A stretch of 21,019 bases of DNA from an uncultured Saprospiraceae bacterium (GCA_937969485.1 CALBVQ010000076.1:1-21019); one strand, 5' to 3'. Shown: positions 1-8,096, counted from the stretch's first letter. The notes: a model not told the origin generated them from the sequence alone. Program-made: numbers and translations.

Positions 1-27
1 TAAATTCTAAAACAGAATTGGTATAAC
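1..27 (+). repeat. Truncated right end of MITE-like element
   Basis: Bases 2-24 are identical to the right end of the full copy at 19524-19689, including the terminal motif cagaattggtat. The rest of this copy should lie to the left of the window. The outermost bases differ slightly (ggtataac instead of ggtattaa). Confidence 0.6.
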
Positions 28-191
28 ATGAATTTTGTGACGAATTTATGAATATTACAAGCAAAACGAAGGGAGTGAGATTGATTTGAAATCTGTGTGT
101 AATCATATACTCTATTGCGAAAACTCCCCTTGCGATTACCAACTAAAAAACCTATATTTAAGACACAAGACAGCTTCTGAAAGCAGAACAT

Positions 192-233
192 TTGGGCTTT
201 AAGCCCAACAAAAAATAGTACTTTTTATATTTG
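192..233 (+). promoter_or_regulatory. Palindromic operator-like site plus -7 box upstream of DUF1800/DUF1501
   Basis: The 17-bp perfect palindrome TTGGGCTT-T-AAGCCCAA occupies 192-208. TATATTTG, a match to the Bacteroidota -7 consensus TAnnTTTG, lies at 226-233. No TTG -33 element sits at the usual 17-23 nt spacing; the palindrome covers roughly that place instead. The same palindrome and box recur with nearly the same spacing at 3485-3531. The regulatory role is inferred. Confidence 0.35.
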
Positions 234-318
234 TAACAACTTGGTATTAAACCTTAACGAATATACCTAGTCAAAAATTTATGCGTTATAAAAAGATCAT
301 TTCATAAAACAGAAAGAC

Positions 319-1890
319 ATGAGCCTAAATCAATACTCCGGCGAATGGAATACAAATGCCGCAACTCACCTTCTAAAAAGAGCTTGTTTTTTCTTCAATA
401 AGTCCCAGATAGATACTTCTGTTAATGAGGGACTGGAGCAGACACTGGATAAGATTTTTACAACTAATGAGCCAGCTACTTTACCACTCAATCCTTCATT
501 TGAAAATGATCCCTTTGTGGCAATAGGAGAATCATGGGTGGACGCGGAATATCAGCAAATACCAGGATTGAATAATTATCGAAATGGTTCTCTTGTCTCA
601 TGGATTGGCGAGCAGATGATTTCACACGGTTTATCGATCCAAGAGAAAATGACCTTTTTCTGGCATAGTCACTTTGTAGTAAAAGATATACAAGACACTC
701 GGTTCGTATATAAGAATTACAACCTGCTGAGAGAAAGTGCCCTAGGAAATTTCAAGCAGTTAACCAAAGACGTAACCATTGACATGTCGATGTTACGATT
801 TTTGAATGGAAACCAAAACACTAAACAAAAGCCCAATGAGAACTATGCTCGTGAATTGCTCGAGTTATTCACAGTAGGTAAAGGGCCACTTATTGGCGAT
901 GGGGATTACTCAACTTTCAGTGAGCTAGACGTACAGGAAATTGCCAAAGTTTTAACTGGCTGGAGAGATTTTGGTCATAATAACTCAGCAGGGGTGCAAC
1001 CTTCAGTATCCTTTCTATCCTTTAATCACGACGAGTCCAACAAGCAGTTGTCCTATCATTTCAATAATGCAATTATTTCTAATCAAGGAGATCAAGAATA
1101 TAAAACATTAATTGATGTGATATTCGAATCACCTGATGTTGCCCTACATATCGCAAGGAAATTGTATCGCTTTTTCGTTTATTATACTATTGATGAAAAT
1201 ATAGAAAGTACCATTATAGAGCCTTTGGCGCAACAGATAAGAGATAATGACTACGAGATGGAAGGTGCGATTCGAACGCTATTGGGTAGTGAGCATTTTT
1301 TCGAATCTTGTAATCGCGGTGTAATGATTTCAAATCCGCTAGACTTCTACTTACATACAGTGGGGTTATTCGAATTGGACTTGTCTTATGATAGCATTTT
1401 TGAACAATATCAATTGAACAGTACTATTCTCCTTGCATCATCACTGATGCAAATGGCTTATTATAATGCCCCATCCGTAGCAGGCTGGAAAGCATTTTAT
1501 CAAGAACCAGCCTACTATAGATTGTGGCTGAATTCCTCCACTTTACCGATCCGGAAATTAATCGTTGATGTTTTATGGGTAGAAGGGTTAGGTGATGCCA
1601 AACTCAAGTTAGACCCTTTTAAAGTATTGAACTGGGTGAGTAATCCCAAGGACATCAATGTATTGATTTCTGAAGTGGCTGCGGTGATGTTTACATACGA
1701 ATTGACCGATGGACAACATGAATTCTTGAAAGACGTAGTTCTAGCGGGGCTAGCAGAATCCGACTGGCTTGAAGCTTATGTAAATTACGAAGCAGATCCC
1801 GACAACGAGGAACTGAAGCAGATTGTGGAAATTAAACTGGTCACGTTGCTTTTAAACATGTGCTACTTGCCAGAATTTCAATTATGTTAA
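319..1890 (+). CDS. DUF1800 family protein
   Basis: This 523-residue protein belongs to the DUF1800 (COG5267) family, whose biochemical function is unknown. Visible family hallmarks are an N-terminal HLLKRACFFF segment (residues 17-26), FFWHSHFV (113-120) and NENYARELLELFTVG (173-187), followed by a TGW segment. Length is within the usual 450-600 range. No convincing signal peptide is seen, although its partner gene is clearly exported; many relatives also lack one. The ATG at 319 is the first in frame and gives a sensible N-terminus; no Shine-Dalgarno sequence is present, as is usual in Bacteroidota. It lies 36 bp upstream of a DUF1501 gene on the same strand, the classic partner of this family, so the two probably form an operon. 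Family assignment is confident; function is not known. Confidence 0.88.
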   Translation: MSLNQYSGEWNTNAATHLLKRACFFFNKSQIDTSVNEGLEQTLDKIFTTNEPATLPLNPSFENDPFVAIGESWVDAEYQQIPGLNNYRNGSLVSWIGEQMISHGLSIQEKMTFFWHSHFVVKDIQDTRFVYKNYNLLRESALGNFKQLTKDVTIDMSMLRFLNGNQNTKQKPNENYARELLELFTVGKGPLIGDGDYSTFSELDVQEIAKVLTGWRDFGHNNSAGVQPSVSFLSFNHDESNKQLSYHFNNAIISNQGDQEYKTLIDVIFESPDVALHIARKLYRFFVYYTIDENIESTIIEPLAQQIRDNDYEMEGAIRTLLGSEHFFESCNRGVMISNPLDFYLHTVGLFELDLSYDSIFEQYQLNSTILLASSLMQMAYYNAPSVAGWKAFYQEPAYYRLWLNSSTLPIRKLIVDVLWVEGLGDAKLKLDPFKVLNWVSNPKDINVLISEVAAVMFTYELTDGQHEFLKDVVLAGLAESDWLEAYVNYEADPDNEELKQIVEIKLVTLLLNMCYLPEFQLC

Positions 1891-1926
1891 ACCATTATTA
1901 CCTATAAAGGTCCAAAATATTCTAAG

Positions 1927-3480
1927 ATGAAAAGAAGAGATTTTTTAAAGCGAGGTTCTATGCTTTCTATGCCAATAATGCTTGGTGGCATGGGTGTTTC
2001 AGCGGTACAAGGTTCTAAGTTGTTCGATTTTATCAATACAGACAATGATAAAATTCTCGTCCTTATTTTCCTTAATGGCGGTAATGATGGATTGAATACG
2101 CTAATTCCTCTTGATAGTTATGGGATACTAACTGACTTGCGCTCGGAGGTAATTGTGCCTGAGAGCCTCGTACATGAAATTCCGGGTGAAAATGGATTCC
2201 ATCCTAGGATGCAAGGCTTTGCGGACCTATATAACAATAATCAATTGCAAATCGTCCAAGGAGTGGCCTATCCTAATCAGAATCGGTCACATTTTCGATC
2301 TGTTGATATATGGAATGCGGCAAGTGATGCTGATGAATTTGTATCGACAGGATGGCTAGGGCGTTATCTGGATGAATTACATCCGCAATACCCTGAAGAT
2401 TACCCTAGTGACGAATATCCTGATCCTTTAGCCTTGACTATCGATTATGGGCTTTCCGAAACTTGTCAAGGAAAGGTTGCGAACTTTAGCTTGGCGATGG
2501 CTAACGAAAACGCAATCTCATCGGTTCCTGAATCACTGGCTGGGCAGATAGATATTCCTTGCTATGGCGAAGAGTTACAATTTATTGCTGATAGTATTTC
2601 TCAGTTGAATCAGTACAGCGACCGGTTGGAATCAGTATATAATGCAGGTGCCAATTTATCTGACCTGTACGGTGAAGACAATGCGCTGGCTACCAAGTTG
2701 AAGTTAGTTGCGCGCTTGATTAACGGAGGATCCGCTACTAAAGTTTATGTGATTGATCATCGTGGTTTTGATACGCATGCTGGGCAAGTAGTTGCAGGCC
2801 AGACGGAAACTGGGGTTCATGCGAATTTGGTTGGTAGCCTAAGTGACGCAGTATTCGCATTTCAAGATGACATAAATTTGATGGGACGGTCTCAGGATGT
2901 ATTGGGCATGACCTACAGCGAATTTGGACGAAGAATTCGATCCAATGCTGCAAATGGTACGGACCACGGAACTGCTGCTCCGCTATTTTTATTTGGCGAA
3001 TGTGTTAAAGGTACAACAGTGGGAAATAACCCTGAAATCAATGCGGATGTTGATAACAACGCAGGTGTGGAGATGCAGTATGATTTTAGGAGCATTTATG
3101 CCACCGTGCTCAAGGACTGGTTTGACATGGCTGATGCCCAAATTACAGACGTTATGGGAGGAGAATTTCAGTATTTGCCAATCCTAAACAATTGTCTAAT
3201 CCCTGATTCTACAGAGGAAGAGGAGGCTTTCGCCAAAATAAAAGTATATCCCAATCCTACTTCGGATTATCTGACGCTCGACGTCGAAGTATCCACTGGT
3301 CAGTATTCAGTGACTGTTTTTAATTCGATAGGTTCATTAGTTCATCACGAGTTCACTAGAACCCTCAGTACAGGAAAGCACAAAATCACAATGAATATTT
3401 CTCATTTGATTGCAGGGAATTATGTACTTAGAATTGCTGGAGGAAATTCTGCACATACGAAGCGTTTTGTGAAAATTTAG
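1927..3480 (+). CDS. DUF1501 family protein with T9SS sorting domain
   Basis: A 517-residue member of DUF1501 (COG4102), a family with an alkaline phosphatase/sulfatase-like fold and mostly unknown substrates. The N-terminus MKRRDFLKRG followed by a hydrophobic stretch resembles a twin-arginine (Tat) signal. Family motifs include FLNGGNDGLNTL (48-59), GFDTHAGQ (280-287), TYSEFGRR (329-336) and a GTDHGTAAPLFLFG block (344-357). Residues 436-517, starting IKVYPNPTSDYL and ending in RFVKI, form a T9SS type A C-terminal sorting domain, so the mature protein should be secreted or surface-attached. It follows the DUF1800 gene by 36 bp. Linked DUF1800-DUF1501 genes are common in Bacteroidota and Planctomycetota, suggesting a joint role that is not yet defined. 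Confidence 0.9.
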   Translation: MKRRDFLKRGSMLSMPIMLGGMGVSAVQGSKLFDFINTDNDKILVLIFLNGGNDGLNTLIPLDSYGILTDLRSEVIVPESLVHEIPGENGFHPRMQGFADLYNNNQLQIVQGVAYPNQNRSHFRSVDIWNAASDADEFVSTGWLGRYLDELHPQYPEDYPSDEYPDPLALTIDYGLSETCQGKVANFSLAMANENAISSVPESLAGQIDIPCYGEELQFIADSISQLNQYSDRLESVYNAGANLSDLYGEDNALATKLKLVARLINGGSATKVYVIDHRGFDTHAGQVVAGQTETGVHANLVGSLSDAVFAFQDDINLMGRSQDVLGMTYSEFGRRIRSNAANGTDHGTAAPLFLFGECVKGTTVGNNPEINADVDNNAGVEMQYDFRSIYATVLKDWFDMADAQITDVMGGEFQYLPILNNCLIPDSTEEEEAFAKIKVYPNPTSDYLTLDVEVSTGQYSVTVFNSIGSLVHHEFTRTLSTGKHKITMNISHLIAGNYVLRIAGGNSAHTKRFVKI

Positions 3481-3484
3481 CCTT

Positions 3485-3531
3485 TTCTTTGGGCTTTAAG
3501 CCCAAAGAACAAATTACTTCATATATTTTTG
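3485..3531 (+). promoter_or_regulatory. Long palindrome plus -7 box upstream of propeller lipoprotein gene
   Basis: A 25-bp palindrome with 12-bp arms (TTCTTTGGGCTT and AAGCCCAAAGAA around one T) starts five bases after the DUF1501 stop. TATTTTTG, a TAnnTTTG match, lies at 3524-3531. Its offset from the palindrome centre (27 bp) nearly equals that upstream of the DUF1800 gene (26 bp). It could instead be a terminator stem for the DUF1501 gene, but no T-run follows it. Confidence 0.35.
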
Positions 3532-3577
3532 AGCTTGGGCGACAAATTTAAATAGCTTGTTACAAAGAGAAAATGGT

Positions 3578-4660
3578 ATGAAAGGCGGTAGAAGATGGCT
3601 TCAAGGAGCACGAATTTTGATGACACTTGCATTTTGTCATCTGATATTATCGTGCGTTGGGCAAACAGAAACAACGGTAACTGCTCGCACTGATCAGTCC
3701 AAAGTGGACGAATCACTGCCACAGGAGTACAAGGATCAACTTTTCTTTATCGATGGCCAGTTATGTCAGCATCTCAGGAAGATTTTTCAAGATTCACAAG
3801 GTAATTTGTGGTTTGGGACAAATATCTACGGAGTGATGCTTTTCGACGGTGACACATTACAATACATTAGGAGAGTGGAAGGATTTGATGGAGGTAGAAT
3901 AACTGGTTTTGCGGAGGATCGCGAAGGTAATATTTGGATTGCTACTGCTGAAGGATTAGCTAAATACGACGGTGAATCCTTCACTACTTACAATGAGAAA
4001 GATGGTTTGGGTAATAAAGAATTATGGTGTTTTCTTATTGACTCTAAAGGAGTTTTTTGGATAGGACATAATGAAGGGTTGAGTCGATTTAATGGGGTGG
4101 AATTTGAGACAATTGATATTCCAAAAGCAGATATTAAGGAGACGAATGTCATTTACTCAGAGAATAGAATTGTTGCCATTGTCGAAGATGAGAAAGGCAA
4201 TATATGGTTAGGAACGGATGGCTATGGTATTCTTAAATATGATGGCACCACATTCAAGAGATTTACCACAGATGATGGACTTGTAAATAATACGATTTCC
4301 GAATTGTTGCTTGATTCGAAAGGGGATCTATGGATCGGTACATTCTGGGGAGGTTTAAGTAAGTATGATGGAGAACAATTTGTTAATTATACTAAAGAAG
4401 GAGACATCTGCGGGGTGGAAATTAGTTCTTTGTACGAAGATAGGAAGGGACATGTGTGGGTAGGAGTTGAAAACAATGGAGTCTATAAGCACAGAGCTGG
4501 TGCATTCGTACATTATGAAAATACTGCATTATTTGGAGGATCGGTCCTTAGTATTTTGCAGGATAAAGAAGATAGGTTTTGGTTTGGTGGTTGGGGAGGA
4601 TTGTTTCTTAAACACGAGACAGACTTTACGCCAGTTACAAAGAATGGGCCATGGGAATAG
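3578..4660 (+). CDS. Two-component-regulator-type beta-propeller lipoprotein
   Basis: This protein of about 360 residues starts with a lipoprotein signal (hydrophobic stretch ending LILSC, with the lipidated Cys after the Ser) and continues as about seven Reg_prop-like blades. Each blade carries a repeated core such as D-x-x-GN-x-W-x-GT followed by a G-x-x-x-YDG segment: DSQGNLWFGT, DREGNIWIAT, DSKGVFWIGH, DEKGNIWLGT, DSKGDLWIGT, DRKGHVWVGV and DKEDRFWFGG. Such propellers usually form the periplasmic sensor part of hybrid histidine kinases of the HTCS type. Here no kinase or transmembrane segment follows, so it is a stand-alone propeller, perhaps ligand-binding or scaffolding. An upstream TTG at 3557 would extend the frame, but the ATG at 3578 gives a proper lipoprotein signal. 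It is transcribed in the same direction as the DUF1501 gene, about 100 bp downstream. Confidence 0.85.
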   Translation: MKGGRRWLQGARILMTLAFCHLILSCVGQTETTVTARTDQSKVDESLPQEYKDQLFFIDGQLCQHLRKIFQDSQGNLWFGTNIYGVMLFDGDTLQYIRRVEGFDGGRITGFAEDREGNIWIATAEGLAKYDGESFTTYNEKDGLGNKELWCFLIDSKGVFWIGHNEGLSRFNGVEFETIDIPKADIKETNVIYSENRIVAIVEDEKGNIWLGTDGYGILKYDGTTFKRFTTDDGLVNNTISELLLDSKGDLWIGTFWGGLSKYDGEQFVNYTKEGDICGVEISSLYEDRKGHVWVGVENNGVYKHRAGAFVHYENTALFGGSVLSILQDKEDRFWFGGWGGLFLKHETDFTPVTKNGPWE

Positions 4661-4927
4661 GGTGGTGTGGTAAGTTCTGAGAAGTTCCCTTCAATAATAT
4701 ATAGCTAATCGGAAAATGGATCTTGTAGAATTGGTATTAAGTCAACGTGACAATAACGAAATGTCTATCTGATATTCACAGCTTTTCTAGATGTCCTAAA
4801 CTAACGGTTTAGCTAAATAGTTAATAAGAATTGTGAGCCATAAGATTCAGTTGTATAACTTTGTGTATCCTCTCATATTTAGATTGAGGTAATTAAGATT
4901 GATTGGCATAACTACTTTTTTAGTCCT
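4661..4927. other. Intergenic region with MITE end remnant and promoter
   Basis: No gene is visible. It contains a solitary copy of the MITE terminal motif (agaattggtattaa, 4727-4740), a small inverted repeat (ctaaac at 4796-4801 facing gtttag at 4807-4812) and a good Bacteroidota promoter at 4831-4863. Confidence 0.5.
4831..4863 (+). promoter_or_regulatory. Bacteroidota-type promoter for the DUF3703 gene
   Basis: TTG at 4831-4833 and TAACTTTG at 4856-4863 are separated by 22 nt, fitting the reported TTG-N17-23-TAnnTTTG pattern. Transcription would start near 4870, leaving a 5' leader of about 58 nt before the ATG at 4928. Confidence 0.45.
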
Positions 4928-5305
4928 ATGAAATTTTACACGACTTTACCTAGCAACCTTAGGCCTTTCTTCGATAAAGAACTTGACTTATACAGGGAGG
5001 AATACGCTAAAGGAAATTTACAAGCGGGATGGAGGCATCTTGAAAGAGCTCATATAATCGGTCAGCGATACCCGATAGCTCACACCTATGTTCATTGGAA
5101 AATGCTAGTCTTCGGGTTTAAGATAAAGAGCGTAAATGAAATCATGGGACAAGTTCCTCGCTTGTTCATTGGAGGTGTGAAATCATTTGTAGGTAAGGTC
5201 CCTGTTGGCAATCCTGGGGGCGCAAACGTGCCTCCATTAAAGCCATTTCCTATCGAGAAGGAACTTCAAGATATCTTTGCGCAGGCTGGAATAAGGACCA
5301 ATTAA
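4928..5305 (+). CDS. DUF3703 family protein
   Basis: A 125-residue soluble protein without signal peptide or membrane segments. The segments FDKELDLYREEYAKGN, AGWRHLERAHIIGQRYP and HTYVHWKMLVFGFK (roughly residues 14-72) are characteristic of DUF3703, a small family of unknown function. The conserved His residues (HLERAH, H-T-Y-x-HW) could bind metal, but that is speculation. The C-terminal half is glycine- and proline-rich (PVGNPGGANVPPLKPFP). A promoter matching the Bacteroidota consensus lies 65 bp upstream and a palindrome lies 42 bp downstream of the stop, so it is probably monocistronic. Relatives often sit near metal-resistance or efflux genes, but no such genes are nearby here. Confidence 0.75.
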   Translation: MKFYTTLPSNLRPFFDKELDLYREEYAKGNLQAGWRHLERAHIIGQRYPIAHTYVHWKMLVFGFKIKSVNEIMGQVPRLFIGGVKSFVGKVPVGNPGGANVPPLKPFPIEKELQDIFAQAGIRTN

Positions 5306-5346
5306 CCTTTCTTTTAGCGATCAGTACTATTTGTTTCTGTTTAGTC

Positions 5347-5365
5347 TTTTGGCTTAAAGCCAAAA
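5347..5365. repeat. Palindrome of the TTTGGGCTT family
   Basis: TTTTGGCTT and AAGCCAAAA around a single A form a perfect 19-bp palindrome, 42 bp after the DUF3703 stop and followed by an A-run. It is a variant (one G fewer) of those at 192-208 and 3485-3509. It may serve as a weak terminator or a binding site; no TAnnTTTG box follows it. Confidence 0.45.
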
Positions 5366-5439
5366 AAAATCTATCCATTAGTTACAGGATTCTAAATGGC
5401 TCTACATATGATTACTTGTCCAGTGTTGAAGATGTGACT

Positions 5440-5576
5440 AGCTAGTCGCCGAACCATAACCCGTTTCCGTGCCACCTTCAGTTAGTCGGTCAAAGCGGCA
5501 GAGGAAGGGGGCTGTAAGTGCCGAAAACCAGCTCACATTGCAGTTGGTATAGGATAAGCTCGACCGTAGACTGAAG
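5440..5576 (+). ncRNA. Candidate structured RNA (unassigned)
   Basis: This stretch is visibly richer in G and C than the surrounding intergenic DNA and contains nested complementary segments. CTTCAGT (near 5477) pairs with ACTGAAG (near 5576), with GGTC/GACC extending it past an internal loop. Inside are CGGC/GCCG and CCAGCT/AGTTGG stems. Such closure over about 100 nt is what a structured RNA would show. Decayed coding or insertion-sequence DNA is the main alternative. The strand is not established, no promoter was found, and no family was recognised. Confidence 0.25.
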
Positions 5577-5658
5577 AAAATATTGTCAAAAAAAACAAAT
5601 ATTTTCATAACCAAGCAACCTACTTTAGTGTTAGGACATATTATAGAAAAGAACAGAT

Positions 5659-6663
5659 ATGAAACTTATAAAGACCTTATTTTCAATTGTTGTATTCATG
5701 GCGTTAAGTGCTATGGTATATGCTCAGATTCCACAAAAGGTAATTGTTGAACACTTTACTAATACGAGATGCTCAATCTGCGCAAGTTCAAGTAAGAATC
5801 CAGCGTTTTATGATAATCTAGCCAACCATCCTGGCGTTCTTCATATTTCTTACCATCCTAGTTCTCCGTATTCAAATTGCTTTTTCAACCTTCATAATCC
5901 AAGCGAAAATGACGATAGAACAAAGTACTATGGGACTTTTGGAAGTACCCCAGATCTGATAGTGCAAGGGAAATTGAATCCACTAAGTACTCCATTCGGT
6001 AGTCCCGATGTTTTTAGCCCGTACTTGAACCAAACAGCGGCATTTACGATAGAAATCCTCCAAACAAAGACTTTGGACGAGAAAATTGAGGCGACTGTAA
6101 ACCTTACAACTGTGATTGAACACAACTACACAGGAGGTCAGTTTTTGATTGCATTAGCTGAAAAAGTAGTCAATTACGATGCGCCCAATGGAGAAGATGT
6201 CCACTACGATGTATTCCGAAAAGCTTTAACAGATATAGAAGGAGATGCAATTGATCTTCCCGCAGTAGGGGAGTCTGTCACATTTTCTTACGCCATCGAT
6301 AAAGACGAGGCTTGGGATTTCTCCCAAATGTTTGTGTATGCAATTCTGAACGACCCCGAATCAAAAGAAGTATTACAATCTGAGGCGGCAGACCCGTCAG
6401 ATAATGTAACATCAACAGATGAAAGTGCATTGTTTTTGAATGCTACAATTTACCCTAACCCAGTTCAAGATATTTTACAAATCAATCTTGATCAAGGCGT
6501 GAGAGCAGAGATGGAAATTTTAAATGCTGCGGGTTCAGTTCTTGAGCAAGTATCTTTCGAAACTACTGCAATAGTGTCAGTTAATGATTTTGCGCCAGGA
6601 ATTTACTTCTTGAAGATAGAGAGTGAAAAAGGACGTTTGTTTCATAAAGTGATTGTTGAGTAA
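5659..6663 (+). CDS. Omp28-like thioredoxin-fold protein with T9SS sorting domain
   Basis: A 334-residue secreted protein. Residues 1-22 form a signal peptide ending VYA. The next segment, VIVEHFTNTRCSICASSS, places a CxxC pair at C38/C41 in a thioredoxin-like context, typical of Omp28-related outer membrane proteins of Bacteroidota. Residues of about 50-110 continue this fold (HISYHP, GTFGSTPDLIVQG), and a beta-rich middle part follows. The last 85 or so residues (IYPNPVQDILQINL to HKVIVE) form a T9SS type A sorting domain with the usual GIYFLKI segment. The role of Omp28-like proteins is not well defined; a redox or surface-adhesion role is possible. The ATG at 5659 gives a clean signal peptide. 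The gene appears to stand alone. Confidence 0.85.
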   Translation: MKLIKTLFSIVVFMALSAMVYAQIPQKVIVEHFTNTRCSICASSSKNPAFYDNLANHPGVLHISYHPSSPYSNCFFNLHNPSENDDRTKYYGTFGSTPDLIVQGKLNPLSTPFGSPDVFSPYLNQTAAFTIEILQTKTLDEKIEATVNLTTVIEHNYTGGQFLIALAEKVVNYDAPNGEDVHYDVFRKALTDIEGDAIDLPAVGESVTFSYAIDKDEAWDFSQMFVYAILNDPESKEVLQSEAADPSDNVTSTDESALFLNATIYPNPVQDILQINLDQGVRAEMEILNAAGSVLEQVSFETTAIVSVNDFAPGIYFLKIESEKGRLFHKVIVE

Positions 6664-7205
6664 AGGGAGTGTGACTGTTCGTATTTCACAGGTAAATAAT
6701 TAGAAAATACTGTCTGTCATTGATTAGACCCGCAATATGTATTAAGATATCTAGTACGAGCTCAAACTGCTTCGATTTTGTGAACGTCCAGCTCTTTTAA
6801 TGCTCAGCGTGATGGTGGCTTCTCCTGCGCTTCAAAAGAACTGTTGAGCTCCCATTCTCTTTGCATTTCAACCCAATTTATTAATTGGAACTTTGTAATG
6901 AGGCTTGAACTACCAATGGAATATGAGGTTTCATGAAAGAGGCACAGGATCGCTATGATGAATGATTGAAAATTAGCGAAGCGCCGTATTTCGCAGGAAG
7001 TTCAAGACGAATAAATTTTCTAATTGATAATTTGTGTCCAATCTCTAATGACGAAAACCTAATGGACAATTCGAATTTAAGTACAATTCAGATGTAAAAT
7101 GCTGCATTATTTGAGTTTGCTGTTGGATTCACTGTGACATAGCGCAGCCAGGCTAATGCGAGAAAGTAGCATCAGCAATATGCCAAATCTATTGAAGCAA
7201 TTTTT
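6664..7205. other. Long region without a supportable gene; possible decayed coding DNA
   Basis: No intact ORF is visible. On the plus strand around 6800-7010 there is a run of more than 50 open codons followed by fragments separated by in-frame stops, which could be the wreck of an old gene; I recognise no family in it. A gcgaa/ttcgc inverted repeat lies near 6978. The 15-mer acgaaaacctaatgg at 7051-7065 recurs at 7999-8013. Confidence 0.4.
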
Positions 7206-7610
7206 TTATTGCTCAATAATGCATGTCAGGCAGACTCTAATTGAGCATAGGAAGCCACTTCCATCTGCGAAATACCTAAAGCTGCAAGGAGAGATGGTAC
7301 ATGCATAGTAACCACCTAGAGCAGAGCAACTATTTGGTGGTTCATTTATTTCTAGGGCAATTGCACATAAATTGTCGGCCCAATCAGTTAAGATAGCGCA
7401 TGCTTCGGCTTCCGTGGTACCATCTTGAAAAGCAATACTTTTTCTTGCCTCACTGCCACTACATGAGAAACTGGAAAAGGAAAAGGCTTGCATTACATCT
7501 TGCTGATCAATAATGGTCTCAGCAGACTTGAATTTTTCATATTCTGTCAATTCGCTATTCGTACAAGAAAACAAAAAGATGGAAAGTAATAAGATCAAAT
7601 AATTTTTCAT
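7206..7610 (-). CDS. Cysteine-rich lipoprotein of unknown function
   Basis: A 134-residue protein with a typical Bacteroidota lipoprotein signal: MKNYLILLLSIFLFSC, with the Cys as the likely lipidated residue. The mature part holds nine more cysteines, crowded in the C-terminal half (NSCSALGGYYACTISPCSF and then FLCSIRVCLTCIIEQ), suggesting several disulfides in a compact exported domain. No family is recognised. It is isolated, facing opposite to its neighbours, between two gene-poor regions of about 500 bp each. A possible -7 box on the minus strand (TAGTTTTG, 7716 to 7709) lies about 100 bp upstream, with no matching -33 element. An inverted repeat (agcaa/ttgct) overlaps the stop codon. 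Confidence 0.65.
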   Translation of the reverse strand: MKNYLILLLSIFLFSCTNSELTEYEKFKSAETIIDQQDVMQAFSFSSFSCSGSEARKSIAFQDGTTEAEACAILTDWADNLCAIALEINEPPNSCSALGGYYACTISPCSFRYFADGSGFLCSIRVCLTCIIEQ

Positions 7611-8096
7611 AACAAAATTGTTTAGTTACCTTGAAGATAAATTTTTAATCTCAATTGATCAGAAATTATCCTCATGAATTTTCTTTTTTTCTTATAGATG
7701 GGGTGTTTCAAAACTAGTTGCTATCCTTTTCAGTAGGATCTTATATTCATAGGGCAGTTAGACACATGTAGCAGCTTTGAGCTTAATTTGTCAGGAATGT
7801 CTAGTTATATCAATTCTGTTATAGAATTTCGCATATTTTCAAGTTTATAAAAGCAATTACTTCGTTAGAAATACTCATGATAGCTAATGCTATCCTTGCG
7901 TTTTCTGCCTTGTACTTGATTTAATAATTCTTGAAAATAAAGTGAAACCTTAAAACAGAATTGGTATTAAACCTGAAATAAACATTGATATATCGATCAC
8001 GAAAACCTAATGGCTAATTCAGATCAAATAATATTTAAACAACTGTATTTCAATTAGTCATTACATTTTTTTATCTTTAAAGCACAAGAAATAAAT
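7611..8096. other. Gene-free region containing a full MITE copy
   Basis: No ORF of note. The first 190 bp are AT-rich and show only a weak minus-strand -7-like box. Bases 7805-7970 are a complete MITE-like element. The remainder includes the second copy of a 15-mer (7999-8013) and leads into the large surface-protein gene without a clear consensus promoter. Confidence 0.5.
7805..7970 (-). mobile_element. 166-bp MITE-like foldback element, copy A
   Basis: This copy is the reverse complement of 19524-19689 with only scattered mismatches and the same 166-bp length. Terminal inverted repeats of the type TTAATACCAATTCTGTTTTA frame it; its left end is slightly degraded (ttatatcaattctg). Arm similarity continues inward for about 42 bp (tttc and attttcaag blocks), and the centre is a small hairpin (gatagc-taat-gctatc). 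It has no coding capacity, as expected for a non-autonomous element mobilised by a transposase encoded elsewhere. Confidence 0.75.

Larger units (their letters stand above)
1..318. other. Gene-free region upstream of the DUF1800 gene
   Basis: No supportable coding region is visible. It opens with the truncated end of a MITE-like element (about 1-27). Around 67-140 there are short inverted repeats (aagggagt facing actcccctt, and gtaatc facing gattac), which could fold as a hairpin ending an off-window gene. A perfect palindrome lies at 192-208, a TAnnTTTG promoter box at 226-233, and a second copy of the MITE end motif (ttggtattaaacct) at 241-254. The rest shows nothing further. Confidence 0.6.
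5306..5658. other. Gene-free region with palindrome, GC-richer structured stretch and AT hairpin
   Basis: No ORF of note. It holds a 19-bp palindrome (5347-5365), a GC-richer segment with nested inverted repeats (about 5440-5576) described separately, and an AT-rich inverted repeat (gaaaatatt at about 5576 facing aatattttc ending near 5607) just before the Omp28-like gene. Six-frame reading of the GC-rich part by eye gave only short stop-interrupted peptides. Confidence 0.5.

Noticed and set aside
2738..3187. ORFs overlapping the DUF1501 gene
   Set aside because: Shadow frames of a confidently assigned gene.
3557..3577. TTG start extending the propeller lipoprotein
   Set aside because: It adds seven residues before a proper signal peptide; the ATG at 3578 is better.
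6800..7010. Possible transposase remnant
   Set aside because: The stop-interrupted translation showed no motif I could assign to any transposase family, so it is only noted as possible decayed coding DNA.
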